Below the pieces are notes generated by a model. That model saw only the letters and a list, made by a program, of their open reading frames with translations, searched no databases and was not told where the DNA came from. Made by a program: the position numbers and the translations under genes. A DNA stretch of 60,296 nt. Source: Oscillospiraceae bacterium. Its GTDB lineage: Bacteria > Bacillota > Clostridia > Oscillospirales > Oscillospiraceae. Location: positions 1-60,296 of the forward strand of contig JAFVCD010000010.1 in assembly GCA_017479425.1 (NCBI GenBank), read 5' to 3'. Positions 7,699 to 15,310 of the stretch are shown here, piece after piece (positions within the stretch are counted from its first letter, which is position 1; every line of letters starts with the position of its first letter).

Positions 7699-7726
7699 AA
7701 AAAGGGGTGCGACAGCACCCCTTTTT
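7699..7726 (-). terminator. terminator-like hairpin between tRNA-Met and tRNA-Glu
   Basis: AAAAAGGGGTGC and GCACCCCTTTTT form a 12-bp stem around GACA, immediately after the tRNA-Met 3' end. It looks like a full rho-independent terminator in both directions, yet two more tRNAs follow on the same strand. They would need read-through or a promoter of their own in the 45-bp gap, where I see none that is clear. Confidence 0.75.
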
Positions 7727-7728
7727 GA

Positions 7729-7805
7729 TGGTAGCGGCGACTGGATTCGAACCGGTGACACCGCGGGTATGAACCGCGTGCTCTAGCCAACTGAGCTACG
7801 CCGCC
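7729..7805 (-). tRNA. tRNA-Met(CAT)
   Basis: Minus strand. Acceptor GGCGGCG/CGCCGCT with one G-U; anticodon stem CGCGG/CCGCG with loop TTCATAC, anticodon CAT; T-loop TTCGAAT; encoded CCA. The first acceptor pair is intact and the anticodon stem lacks three consecutive G-C pairs, so elongator methionine tRNA is more likely than initiator. Confidence 0.88.
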
Positions 7806-7822
7806 GTAATGAGGCAAGTGTT

Positions 7823-7851
7823 ATTATACCTATCTGTCCATCAAATGTCAA
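7823..7851 (-). promoter_or_regulatory. consensus sigma-A promoter of the tRNA group
   Basis: On the minus strand, TTGACA (7846-7851) and TATAAT (7823-7828) are separated by exactly 17 bp and lie 18 bp upstream of tRNA-Met. Both hexamers match the housekeeping consensus perfectly. Confidence 0.85.
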
Positions 7852-7865
7852 GAACTTTTTTGCTA

Positions 7866-7894
7866 TTGTGAAAAAAGAATTTATATGGTAGAAT
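7866..7894 (+). promoter_or_regulatory. promoter of the membrane-protein/PLC pair
   Basis: TTGTGA (7866-7871), 17 bp, TAGAAT (7889-7894), directly upstream of the gene at 7910 and divergent from the tRNA promoter. Confidence 0.6.
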
Positions 7895-7909
7895 TTATTA
7901 GGTGATACT

Positions 7910-8560
7910 ATGGATTTTCACGAAAATGCGGAGCATTTTCTGCACGATATACGCTACCGCACCAAAGTAATGCTCTACCTCAGCTTCGCGCTGAATCTTT
8001 TTTACGCGCTCATCAAGCTCACGCTCGGCATCTGGGGCAACACAGTCTGGGACATTGTCCTCGCGCTATACTATATGGCGCTGGCCCTCATGCGCTTCGT
8101 AGTTCTGAGAACCGCCCGCAATACGGAGTTCGGCGCCTTTATCGACGGCGAATACCGCATCTACCGTTTTGTGGGCGCGGTGCTGTTTTTTCTGAACCTT
8201 CTGCTCTCTGTTATGGTCGCGGCATATCTTCGGCGCGAGGTGAGCTACAACTACTCGCTCACGCGACTTATAATCATGGCGGCGTATTTCTTCTGGAAGA
8301 TCATCTCAGCGACCGTCGCCGTCGTCCGCTCGCCGCGACAGCACTCCCCCCTCTACTCCTCGGCAAAGAACATATCCCTCGCCGCGGCTCTCGTTTCCAT
8401 GCTCTCGCTTGAGGAGGCTATGCTGGAATCCTTCTCCACCGACCCCGCGTTCCGCGATACGATGGTCGGCGCGACCGGCTTTGTTGCCTCTTTGATTCTC
8501 ATCGCGCTCAGCGTTTATATGATCACCCGCGCAACTCTATTTCTCAGGAGGCGCAAATGA
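7910..8560 (+). CDS. uncharacterised multi-pass membrane protein
   Basis: A 216-residue protein I do not recognise. About six hydrophobic segments are visible (roughly residues 22-42, 46-66, 83-106, 120-140, a weaker one near 155-165, and 185-208), with positively charged loops such as the RRRK at the C-terminus. No catalytic motif is apparent. Its stop overlaps the next gene (ATGA), so it is co-expressed with the PI-PLC-like protein and may work at the membrane with it, but that is inference. Confidence 0.65.
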   Translation: MDFHENAEHFLHDIRYRTKVMLYLSFALNLFYALIKLTLGIWGNTVWDIVLALYYMALALMRFVVLRTARNTEFGAFIDGEYRIYRFVGAVLFFLNLLLSVMVAAYLRREVSYNYSLTRLIIMAAYFFWKIISATVAVVRSPRQHSPLYSSAKNISLAAALVSMLSLEEAMLESFSTDPAFRDTMVGATGFVASLILIALSVYMITRATLFLRRRK

Positions 8561-9507
8561 TGAAAAGAATACTGAAAATTCTCGGAATTGTTCTTGCCGC
8601 TATTGCCTGCCTCGTGCTCGCTCTGCTCATTATCCCGATTGCGGAGGTCGACCTCTCTGCGCCGGTTTCCGGCTCCGGGGACTGGATGAGCCGGCTGCCG
8701 GACGATATTTCACTCGCGGATATCGCGATTCCCGGCACGCACGACTCCGGCACCGCTGTCTGCGAGCTCGGCTTTATCACAAAGTGCCAGTTTTCGCCCA
8801 TAGCGAAGCAGCTATCAGACGGCTACCGTTACCTCGACGTGCGTCTGATGGCTGAAGGGGATGAAATGCGCTTTATGCACGGCTTCACAAGCTGCAAGAC
8901 ATCGGTTTTCGGCGGCAATCTAACGCTCTCTTCAGTTCTGAGCGACTGCTATTCGTTCCTTCGTGAACACCCGACAGAAACGATCATTTTCTGCGTTAAA
9001 AATGAGTACGGCGGCGCCTCAGCCGAGGATTTCAGCTCGCTGTTCTCTGAATACGTTAATAAGTCGCCCGAGATGTGGCTTCTGACCGGCTCCCTTCCCA
9101 CTCTCGGTCATGCGCGCGGAAAGCTTGTGCTCCTGCGCCGGTACGGCGACGGGAGCTATCCCGGAGTTGAATTCGACTGGCCGGGTCAGGGTGGCGGGAA
9201 CGACGGCAAGAGCTTTGAGCTCTGTAATAAAAACGGCTTTACTCTCGCCGTTCAGGACAGATACGAGTACGATATTGACGAGAAGTGGGCGGCGTTTACC
9301 GACGCTCTCGACGCGAAGGCAGACCTCACCGTGAACTTTCTCTCCACAAAGGGCTCTTTCGTGCAGGGACACCCGTTTTTCTTCGCCTCCAATCTGAACC
9401 CGAGGCTCAGCGGTGCAGATTTGCAGGGCTGGACGATAGTCGATTTCGGCACTGCGGAGATAGCAAGGACGATTTACGAGCGTAATTTCATACTAATCCC
9501 TGATTAA
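8557..9507 (+). CDS. phosphatidylinositol-specific phospholipase C-like protein
   Basis: A 316-residue protein with an N-terminal membrane anchor or signal segment (residues 6-28) and a PI-PLC X-type TIM barrel. Key positions are present: His62 in IPGTHDSG, the RYLDVRL strand near 91-97 and the second catalytic His108 in RFMHGF. This pattern fits the bacterial family that cleaves phosphatidylinositol or GPI anchors without calcium. The protein should act outside the membrane, either anchored or after cleavage. The actual substrate is not known; related proteins of this size can act on other lipids. The start overlaps the upstream stop by 4 nt, with AGGAGG ahead of it. Confidence 0.8.
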   Translation: MMKRILKILGIVLAAIACLVLALLIIPIAEVDLSAPVSGSGDWMSRLPDDISLADIAIPGTHDSGTAVCELGFITKCQFSPIAKQLSDGYRYLDVRLMAEGDEMRFMHGFTSCKTSVFGGNLTLSSVLSDCYSFLREHPTETIIFCVKNEYGGASAEDFSSLFSEYVNKSPEMWLLTGSLPTLGHARGKLVLLRRYGDGSYPGVEFDWPGQGGGNDGKSFELCNKNGFTLAVQDRYEYDIDEKWAAFTDALDAKADLTVNFLSTKGSFVQGHPFFFASNLNPRLSGADLQGWTIVDFGTAEIARTIYERNFILIPD

Positions 9508-9536
9508 AAGCTTTAACTGAGCGCGCAGAATTTTTT

Positions 9537-9605
9537 GCGTCATACAAGGCGTCCGGTGCAGACAATACTTTGTGTATTATCAAGCCGGATAACGAAGTAT
9601 GACGC
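9537..9605. repeat. palindromic intergenic element
   Basis: Nine-bp arms GCGTCATAC/GTATGACGC (9537-9545, 9597-9605) enclose a second pair TCCGG/CCGGA (9551-9555, 9585-9589) and an inner AATAC/GTATT hairpin. T-rich and A-rich flanks add to the stem. It may terminate the upstream operon or be a small repeated element; no second copy is seen in the window. Confidence 0.5.
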
Positions 9606-9657
9606 GAAAAGGGCAAGCGCGAATTGAAGTTTTTGATTAGGGGTTAGTATAAATAAA

Positions 9658-9691
9658 AAAGCAGGGAGCACATTGATATGCTCCCTGCTTT
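9658..9691. terminator. bidirectional terminator, plc / lysA
   Basis: A 13-bp perfect stem (AAAGCAGGGAGCA/TGCTCCCTGCTTT) with an 8-nt loop lies between the convergent genes. A- and T-runs on both sides allow termination in either direction. Confidence 0.85.
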
Positions 9692-9695
9692 AATT

Positions 9696-10934
9696 TTACC
9701 ATATAAGCGTCGCAAAGTAATCGTCGGGTGTTTCGGCGCGGCGTATAAGCTCAGTCGAGCCGTCCTCCTTAAGCAGAATCTCAGCGCTTCTGAGGCGGCC
9801 GTTGTAGTTGTAGCCCATCGCGTGGCCGTGGGCGCCGGTGTCATGGATAACGAGCAGGTCGCCCTTGTCGATCTCCGGCAGCTCGCGGTCGATTGCGAAC
9901 TTGTCATTATTCTCGCACAGCCCGCCGACGACGTCGTAGAGGTGATCCTCCGGCGCGTTCTCCTTGCCGACTACGGTGATGTGGTGATACGCGCCGTACA
10001 TAGCGGGGCGCATAAGGTCGCAGGCGCAGGCGTCCACTCCGATGTATTCCTTATAAATATGCTTCTCGTGTACCGCACGGGTGAGCAGACAGCCGTAGGG
10101 TGCGAGCATAAAGCGTCCGAGCTCTGTGAAGATGGCGATGTCGCCCATACCCTCGGGAACGAGGATCTCCTCGTAAGCCTTTCTGACTCCCTCGCCGATG
10201 ACCTTGATATCAGGGCCGAGCTGATCGGGGAAGTACGGAATCCCGATGCCGCCGGAGAGGTTTATAAAGGTGATATGCGCGCCGGTATCGCGCTTGAGCT
10301 CAACTGCGAGTTGGAAAAGCTTGCGCGCCATCATCGGATAGTACTCGTTGAAGGTCGCGTTCGACACAAGGAAAGCGTGTATGCCGAAGTTCTTGGCGCC
10401 GAGAGCCAGTAGGTCGCGGTAGGCGCTCTTCATCTGGCCCTTCGTCATGCCGTACTTCGCGTCGCGCGGGTTATCCATTATCTGATTGGCAACGGAGAAA
10501 ACTCCGCCGGGATTGTAGCGGCAGCAGACGGTCTCGGGAATGCCGGCAACCTCGGAGAGAAATTTGACGTGGGTGTAATCGTCGAGATTGATGTATGCGC
10601 CGAGCTCCTTCGCTTTTACAAACTCCGCAGCCGGCGTTTCGTTGGACGAGAACATAATGTCAGCGCCCTTGAAGCCGCATCTCTCGCTCATCATAAGCTC
10701 GGTAAGGCTCGAGCAGTCGACTCCGCAGCCCTCTTCTTTAAGAAGCTTGAGGATAGCCGGTGTCGGAGTTGCCTTTACGGCAAAGAACTCCTTGAAGCCC
10801 TTGTTCCAGCTGAAAGCGTCGTAGAGCTTTCGCGCGTTCTCCCTTATTCCCTTTTCGTCGTAGATATGCACAGGCGTACCGTACTTTCGCGCTATCTCCT
10901 CAAATTGTTCTTTCGTTGCAAACGGCGTTTTCAA
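9696..10934 (-). CDS. lysA: diaminopimelate decarboxylase
   Basis: A fold-III PLP enzyme of about 412 residues that makes L-lysine from meso-diaminopimelate. I start it at the TTG at 10934 (MKTPFATKEQ), with AAAGGAAG upstream; a GTG 36 nt further upstream is possible but has no ribosome site. PLP lysine is Lys54 in FFAVKATP. The Gly-rich phosphate-binding turn is LSGGIGIPY, and the subunit-crossing CDLMRPAMYGAYH motif near the C-terminal part is typical of the DapDC family. Transcribed alone, divergent from pyrR. A diaminopimelate decarboxylase is more likely than an ornithine or carboxynorspermidine enzyme, given the CDLMRP motif. Confidence 0.85.
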   Translation of the reverse strand: MKTPFATKEQFEEIARKYGTPVHIYDEKGIRENARKLYDAFSWNKGFKEFFAVKATPTPAILKLLKEEGCGVDCSSLTELMMSERCGFKGADIMFSSNETPAAEFVKAKELGAYINLDDYTHVKFLSEVAGIPETVCCRYNPGGVFSVANQIMDNPRDAKYGMTKGQMKSAYRDLLALGAKNFGIHAFLVSNATFNEYYPMMARKLFQLAVELKRDTGAHITFINLSGGIGIPYFPDQLGPDIKVIGEGVRKAYEEILVPEGMGDIAIFTELGRFMLAPYGCLLTRAVHEKHIYKEYIGVDACACDLMRPAMYGAYHHITVVGKENAPEDHLYDVVGGLCENNDKFAIDRELPEIDKGDLLVIHDTGAHGHAMGYNYNGRLRSAEILLKEDGSTELIRRAETPDDYFATLIW

Positions 10935-11076
10935 CTTAATCACTTCCTTTGGCGTAAAAAAATTCAGCACCTAAATTTTAATACTTTAATTCGTAAAAAG
11001 CAACAGAAAATATTTTGCCATTTCCCGCGGTGTTTTTATCTAAAATGACAAAATCTGAAAATCAGCAAATTTTCGC

Positions 11077-11105
11077 TTGACTCCGCCCCCTTGTTATGAT
11101 AGTAT
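11077..11105 (+). promoter_or_regulatory. pyrR promoter
   Basis: TTGACT (11077-11082), 17-bp spacer, TAGTAT (11100-11105). It reads into the PyrR-binding leader. Confidence 0.7.
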
Positions 11106-11113
11106 CACGCACA

Positions 11114-11212
11114 GGAAATCTTTAAGGCGGTACAGAGTGACCGGCAAGGCTTCTATTTAAGTGGATAAGCTTAGTAGAACTGCGCCGTGTCATGCCTATG
11201 ACGCGGTTTTTT
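11114..11212 (+). promoter_or_regulatory. PyrR-binding attenuator leader
   Basis: Downstream of the promoter, the stretch 11121-11153 contains ACAGAGTGACCGGCAAGG, close to the PyrR binding-loop consensus (CAGAGAGG followed by AAGG). A terminator follows: a 9-bp stem from 11185 to 11206 (CCGTGTCAT/ATGACGCGG with one G-U) then TTTTTT. In this known mechanism UMP-bound PyrR stabilises the binding loop and permits the terminator, lowering pyr gene expression. Confidence 0.8.
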
Positions 11213-11233
11213 CTTTTATTTTGAGGTAAGGCT

Positions 11234-11773
11234 ATGAAAATCAAGGCTGAGCTTATGGACGAGGCGGCGCTCTCGCGCACGCTCATCAGGATCGCGCATC
11301 AGATAATTGAAAAGAACTCCGTCGTTGAGGAGCTGTGCCTCATAGGGATCCGCTCGCGCGGCGTTCCGCTCGCAAAGAGGATTCAGAAGAACATTCTCGA
11401 CATAACGGGCGTAGAGGTTCCTGTCGGCGCGCTCGACATAACGCTATACCGCGACGATCTGAGCACCATCGCGGAAAAGCCGGTGCTCTCCGGCACTGAG
11501 GTCGATTTCGACGTGACCGGAAAGACCGTAGTCCTCGTTGACGACGTAATCTTCACCTGCCGCACAGCGAGAGCCGCGATGGACGCGGTGACAGACCTCG
11601 GCAGACCGGCGAGGATTCAGCTCTTCTGCCTCATCGACAGAGGTCATTCCGAGCTTCCGATAAAGGCGACCTTCGTCGGAAAGAACATTCCGACAAGTCA
11701 CTCGGAGGTCGTCGGAGTAAGGCTTGAGGAGACGGACGGCGAAAACCGCGTGGTCATTCTCGAGCGGGAATGA
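11234..11773 (+). CDS. pyrR: PyrR bifunctional regulator / uracil phosphoribosyltransferase
   Basis: A 179-residue type I phosphoribosyltransferase-fold RNA-binding regulator. The PRPP loop is [18 protein letters not shown] at residues 99-116, and the length fits PyrR. The start follows TTGAGGTAAGGCT. It binds its own leader (11114-11212), so it is autoregulated by UMP. Only the uracil permease lies downstream; the biosynthetic pyr genes are elsewhere. No sign of damage. Confidence 0.93.
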   Translation: MKIKAELMDEAALSRTLIRIAHQIIEKNSVVEELCLIGIRSRGVPLAKRIQKNILDITGVEVPVGALDITLYRDDLSTIAEKPVLSGTEVDFDVTGKTVVLVDDVIFTCRTARAAMDAVTDLGRPARIQLFCLIDRGHSELPIKATFVGKNIPTSHSEVVGVRLEETDGENRVVILERE

Positions 11774-11811
11774 TGACTCCGAAAACTTTTAGTACGCATA
11801 TTGGCGAGCTA

Positions 11812-11838
11812 TTTTTTCGTATGATGATGACGAAAAAA
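11812..11838. repeat. inverted repeat in the pyrR-uraA gap
   Basis: Nine-bp arms TTTTTTCGT/ACGAAAAAA enclose ATGATGATG. On the plus strand the T-run precedes the stem rather than following it, so it is a poor terminator for pyrR. It may shape the uraA leader. No second PyrR site is recognisable here. Confidence 0.4.
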
Positions 11839-11947
11839 TGCAGCTGTTCTTTGTGTACTGCAAATTTTTTCGGTGAAATCAGGCGGAAAAAGAGCCGCCA
11901 ATAAATCAGTTGGCAATACAAATTTTTACATAGAGAGGTACAAGCAT

Positions 11948-13264
11948 ATGAATCTCACTTACGGCATCAAAGACAAGCCCCCTGTTGGCCAGACGATCCT
12001 CTTCGCGTTCCAGCAGCTGCTCGCTATCATGGCGGCGACCATTGCGGTTCCCTCCATCGTCGGCAACGGCATGAGCCAGACTGCGGCGCTCTTCGGCGCA
12101 GGCGTCGGAACTCTCGTCTATCTCTGCTTCACAAAGTTCAAGAGCCCCGTCTTCCTCGGATCCTCCTTCGCATTCCTCGGCTCGATGTTCGCGGCCTTCG
12201 GCGGCGCCGCCTCCGTTCAGGTCGGCTATGCCGGACTCATCATCGGCGCTCTGATTGCCGGTCTTGTCTACGTCGTTCTCGCTCTTATCGTTAAGGCAGT
12301 CGGCACCGGCTGGGTCGACAAGCTTATGCCGGCCGTCGTCATCGGCCCCACGGTCGCAATCATCGGACTCTCCCTCGCGGGCAACGCCGTCGGCGACCTC
12401 ACCGGCGCGAACGGCATGGAGACCAGCACCTATGTTTCCATGATCTGCGGTCTTGTGACCCTCTTCGTAACGATGGCAGCCTCTATCTTCGGCAAGAAGA
12501 TGCTCAAGATGATCCCCTTCATCATCGGTATCCTCGCGGGCTACGCCGTCGCGGCGATCTTCACCGTGATCGGCAACGCAACCAACAACGCCGCTCTCGT
12601 AGTCATCAACTTCGGAGTATTCGCAAGCATGAAGTGGGTCCCCGACTTCAGCTTCCTGGTAGCAGGAGTTGACGGCTTCTCCGGAATCACCCCCGCTTAC
12701 ATCTTCACCCTCTTCGTAGCCTACGCTCCGGTCGCCTTCGTCGTCTTCGCTGAGCACATCGCAGACCACAAGAACCTCTCGAGCATCATCGGCCACGACC
12801 TTCTCAAGGATCCCGGCCTTGACAAGACCCTTCTCGGCGACGGTATCGGCTCCTTCGCAGGCGCCTTCTTCGGCGGCTGCCCCAACACCACCTACGGTGA
12901 GAGCGTCGGCTGCGTAGCAATCAGCGGCAACGCCTCCGTAGTCACCATCCTCTACACCGCGATCATCGCGATCGTAATCAGCTTCATCGCTCCCTTCGCG
13001 GCATTCCTCGCCTCCATCCCGAGCTGCGTAATGGGCGGCGTCTGCATCGCACTCTACGGCTTTATCGCTGTCAGCGGTCTTAAGATGATCCAGTCTGTTG
13101 ACCTCAACGACAACCGCAACCTCTTCGTAGTTTCCGTAATCCTCATCGCCGGCGTCGGCGGAATGAGCGTCAGCTTCGGCGCCGTGACCCTTACCGAGGT
13201 CGCCTGCGCTCTGATCCTCGGAATCCTCGTAAACGTCTGCTTCGGCACGAAGAAGGCAAAATAA
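11948..13264 (+). CDS. uraA: uracil permease (NCS2/UraA family)
   Basis: A 438-residue integral membrane transporter importing uracil, probably with protons. I take ATG 11948, preceded by AGAGAGG; upstream in-frame codons lack a ribosome site. The N-terminal FQQLLAIMAATIAVPSIVG segment and the conserved FAEHIADHKNL region, with the key Glu of TM8, are visible; PNTTYGESVG in TM10 is the second substrate-site motif. About 12-14 membrane segments are expected. The codon choice is unusually uniform, ending in C in most codons, which points to high expression. Placed after pyrR it forms a pyrimidine salvage unit. Confidence 0.9.
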   Translation: MNLTYGIKDKPPVGQTILFAFQQLLAIMAATIAVPSIVGNGMSQTAALFGAGVGTLVYLCFTKFKSPVFLGSSFAFLGSMFAAFGGAASVQVGYAGLIIGALIAGLVYVVLALIVKAVGTGWVDKLMPAVVIGPTVAIIGLSLAGNAVGDLTGANGMETSTYVSMICGLVTLFVTMAASIFGKKMLKMIPFIIGILAGYAVAAIFTVIGNATNNAALVVINFGVFASMKWVPDFSFLVAGVDGFSGITPAYIFTLFVAYAPVAFVVFAEHIADHKNLSSIIGHDLLKDPGLDKTLLGDGIGSFAGAFFGGCPNTTYGESVGCVAISGNASVVTILYTAIIAIVISFIAPFAAFLASIPSCVMGGVCIALYGFIAVSGLKMIQSVDLNDNRNLFVVSVILIAGVGGMSVSFGAVTLTEVACALILGILVNVCFGTKKAK

Positions 13265-13281
13265 AAAGCTTCAAAATCCGT

Positions 13282-13314
13282 AAGCTGTCCTCCCAATCGG
13301 GCGGGCAGCTTTTT
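13282..13314 (+). terminator. terminator after uraA
   Basis: AAGCTGTCC pairs with GGGCAGCTT (one G-U), with an inner CC/GG, followed by TTTTT. Confidence 0.8.
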
Positions 13315-13371
13315 CTTGTGCGAAGCCTCAATTTATGCTAATATGGAGCTAAGATTATTTCGGAGGCTTAT

Positions 13372-14523
13372 ATGAAAATAAGACGCTTTGTTATAATAGC
13401 TCTAACTCTCGCAATAGCTCTTGCCGCATCTGTATATCTGTTCCGCGGCATAGGATCCGGCCGTCCCGCTCCGGAGGCTGTAAGTCCGGCGGAGGATTTC
13501 AGACCCAGAACTATTATCACGACTGACGGCGAATGTGACGATCTCAATTCCTTCATTCACCTTCTCTACTGCTCAAACGACCTCGACATTCGCGGCATCG
13601 TTCTGACAAGCTCCTGCTACCACTACGGCGGTGAAACGCCATACCGTTGGGCGGGAGAGGACTGGATGTTCGACTATATATCCGCTTACGGAGAGGTTTA
13701 TGTCTCCCTTGCCGAGCGCGACGCGAGCTATCCCGCTCCGGAGTATCTGGCCGGAATTACCCGTATAGGTAATATTTCGGCTGTAAACGACGTAGCCGCC
13801 TCTACTGACGGCAGCCTTTTAATAGCCGATGAAATACTCAAAAACGAGGATTCCACGCTTTATATCCAGTGCTGGGGCGGCAGCAATACCGTTGCCAGAG
13901 CGCTGATGGATATTGAGGAGCAGTTCGGAAAAAGCGAAAACTGGTCAGAGATGAAAAGTGAGCTTTCCGCAAGAATAGTGATTTATCTTGTCAGCACCCA
14001 GGATGACACCTATGAAAGCTACATCAAGCCCGTCTGGCCGGAAATAACGGTGCTTCACTCGGTTCGCGGCTTTGAGGCGCTTGCCTTCGGGTGGAAATGG
14101 AACGTTGACAAAGCTCAGGCGAAAACACTTCACGCGGGCTGGCAGCTCGAAAACATAATCCGGAAAAATCCTCTTGCGGAAAAATACTGCACCTATTGGG
14201 ACGAAAAAGCTTATGTCGGCGAACTGCCGCAGTATCAGTACGGGCTTACCGAGTTCAACCTGCCGAAATACTGGCGTATACTCACCTATCACGGCGGTAT
14301 TTTCAGCTACGGCGATTTTCTTTCCGAAGGCGATTCCCCCGCGTTTCTATTCCTTCTGGACGGCAGGCTTGAAAACATAGACAGCTACGAAATATCCAAC
14401 TGGGGCGGCACCTTCAGAAAAGTTTCGGAGCACTATTACGTTGACGATTTCCCTCCGGCGGACACCATCGGCAGATATTTAACCGCAATCAACGAGGATT
14501 TTGCCGCGCGCATCGGCTCTTAG
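13372..14523 (+). CDS. secreted nucleoside-hydrolase-like protein (DUF1593 type)
   Basis: A 383-residue protein with an N-terminal signal or anchor (hydrophobic residues 6-24). After a short Pro-rich linker comes a nucleoside-hydrolase-like domain: TTDGECDDLNSFIHLL near residues 50-65 resembles the calcium-binding Asp cluster, and WGGSNTVARAL near 170 the second conserved block. This is the architecture of the DUF1593/Sde182-like group, which has been discussed as ribosyl- or glycan-acting, but the substrate is unproven. Its location right after pyrR and a uracil permease suggests a role in freeing bases from external nucleosides; that is inference. Transcribed alone. Confidence 0.7.
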   Translation: MKIRRFVIIALTLAIALAASVYLFRGIGSGRPAPEAVSPAEDFRPRTIITTDGECDDLNSFIHLLYCSNDLDIRGIVLTSSCYHYGGETPYRWAGEDWMFDYISAYGEVYVSLAERDASYPAPEYLAGITRIGNISAVNDVAASTDGSLLIADEILKNEDSTLYIQCWGGSNTVARALMDIEEQFGKSENWSEMKSELSARIVIYLVSTQDDTYESYIKPVWPEITVLHSVRGFEALAFGWKWNVDKAQAKTLHAGWQLENIIRKNPLAEKYCTYWDEKAYVGELPQYQYGLTEFNLPKYWRILTYHGGIFSYGDFLSEGDSPAFLFLLDGRLENIDSYEISNWGGTFRKVSEHYYVDDFPPADTIGRYLTAINEDFAARIGS

Positions 14524-14590
14524 TATTTTGTGCCGTCATTCTCTTTTATTTTCTTAAATATATGCTATACTCTACCCAAGAGGTGATCTT

Positions 14591-15301
14591 ATGGAGCTTA
14601 CACTCAAAAATATCCGCAAATCCTTCGGTGAAAAAGAGGTATTGAAAGGCTTTACGTTCTCAGCGGAAAGCGGCGAGGCGCTCGGCATACTCGGGCGCAA
14701 CGGCGCCGGCAAAACTACCACCATCCGCATACTTATGGGCGTATTCCCCGCTGACTCCGGCGAGGTGCTCGTTGACGGCAGACCCATAGACTATGTGAAA
14801 ACCGGCATTGGCTATCTTCCTGAGGAGCGCGGACTCTACCCCAAGAAGAAAATAATCGACCAGCTCACCTATTTTGCCCGTCTCAAGGGTATGGAAAAGG
14901 CGGACGCCGTCAAGAGCATTGACCGCTGGCTTGAGCGCCTCGGCATGAGCGAGCACCGCAATCAGGAGCTCGGCACGCTCTCAAAGGGCAATCAGCAGAA
15001 AATCCAGCTTGTCACCGCCCTCGCCCACGATCCGGACATCATTATTCTCGACGAGCCGTTTTCCGGTCTTGACCCGGTGAACGCGATACTGCTGAAGGAC
15101 GTTGTAAAAGAGGAGATCGCGCTCGGCAAAATCGTGCTCTTCTCCTCGCATCAGATGAACTACGTCGAGGAATTCTGCTCAAGCATAGTTATTCTGAACG
15201 GCGGCGAGGCGGTTTTGCAGGGCAAGACGGACGAGCTTATGCGCGAGCACGGCAAAAATCTCACCGATCTGTTCGTTGAGTACGCGTCCGACAGGATCTG
15301 A
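14591..15301 (+). CDS. ABC transporter ATPase, NatA type
   Basis: A 236-residue ATPase. Walker A GRNGAGKTT is near residue 35, the signature LSKGNQQKIQ near 133, and Walker B IIILDEPFSGLDP near 155. The LSKGN variant of the signature is typical of NatA-like exporters. It starts 9 nt after AAGAGGTG and ends 9 nt before the permease gene, so the pair is an operon. Likely partner in sodium or drug/peptide export. Confidence 0.88.
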   Translation: MELTLKNIRKSFGEKEVLKGFTFSAESGEALGILGRNGAGKTTTIRILMGVFPADSGEVLVDGRPIDYVKTGIGYLPEERGLYPKKKIIDQLTYFARLKGMEKADAVKSIDRWLERLGMSEHRNQELGTLSKGNQQKIQLVTALAHDPDIIILDEPFSGLDPVNAILLKDVVKEEIALGKIVLFSSHQMNYVEEFCSSIVILNGGEAVLQGKTDELMREHGKNLTDLFVEYASDRI

Positions 15302-15310
15302 GGTGAAAAA

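Noticed and set aside
11906-12796. 296-codon frame antisense to uraA
   Set aside because: It results from the strongly biased third positions of uraA; the composition is extremely acidic and no start signals exist.
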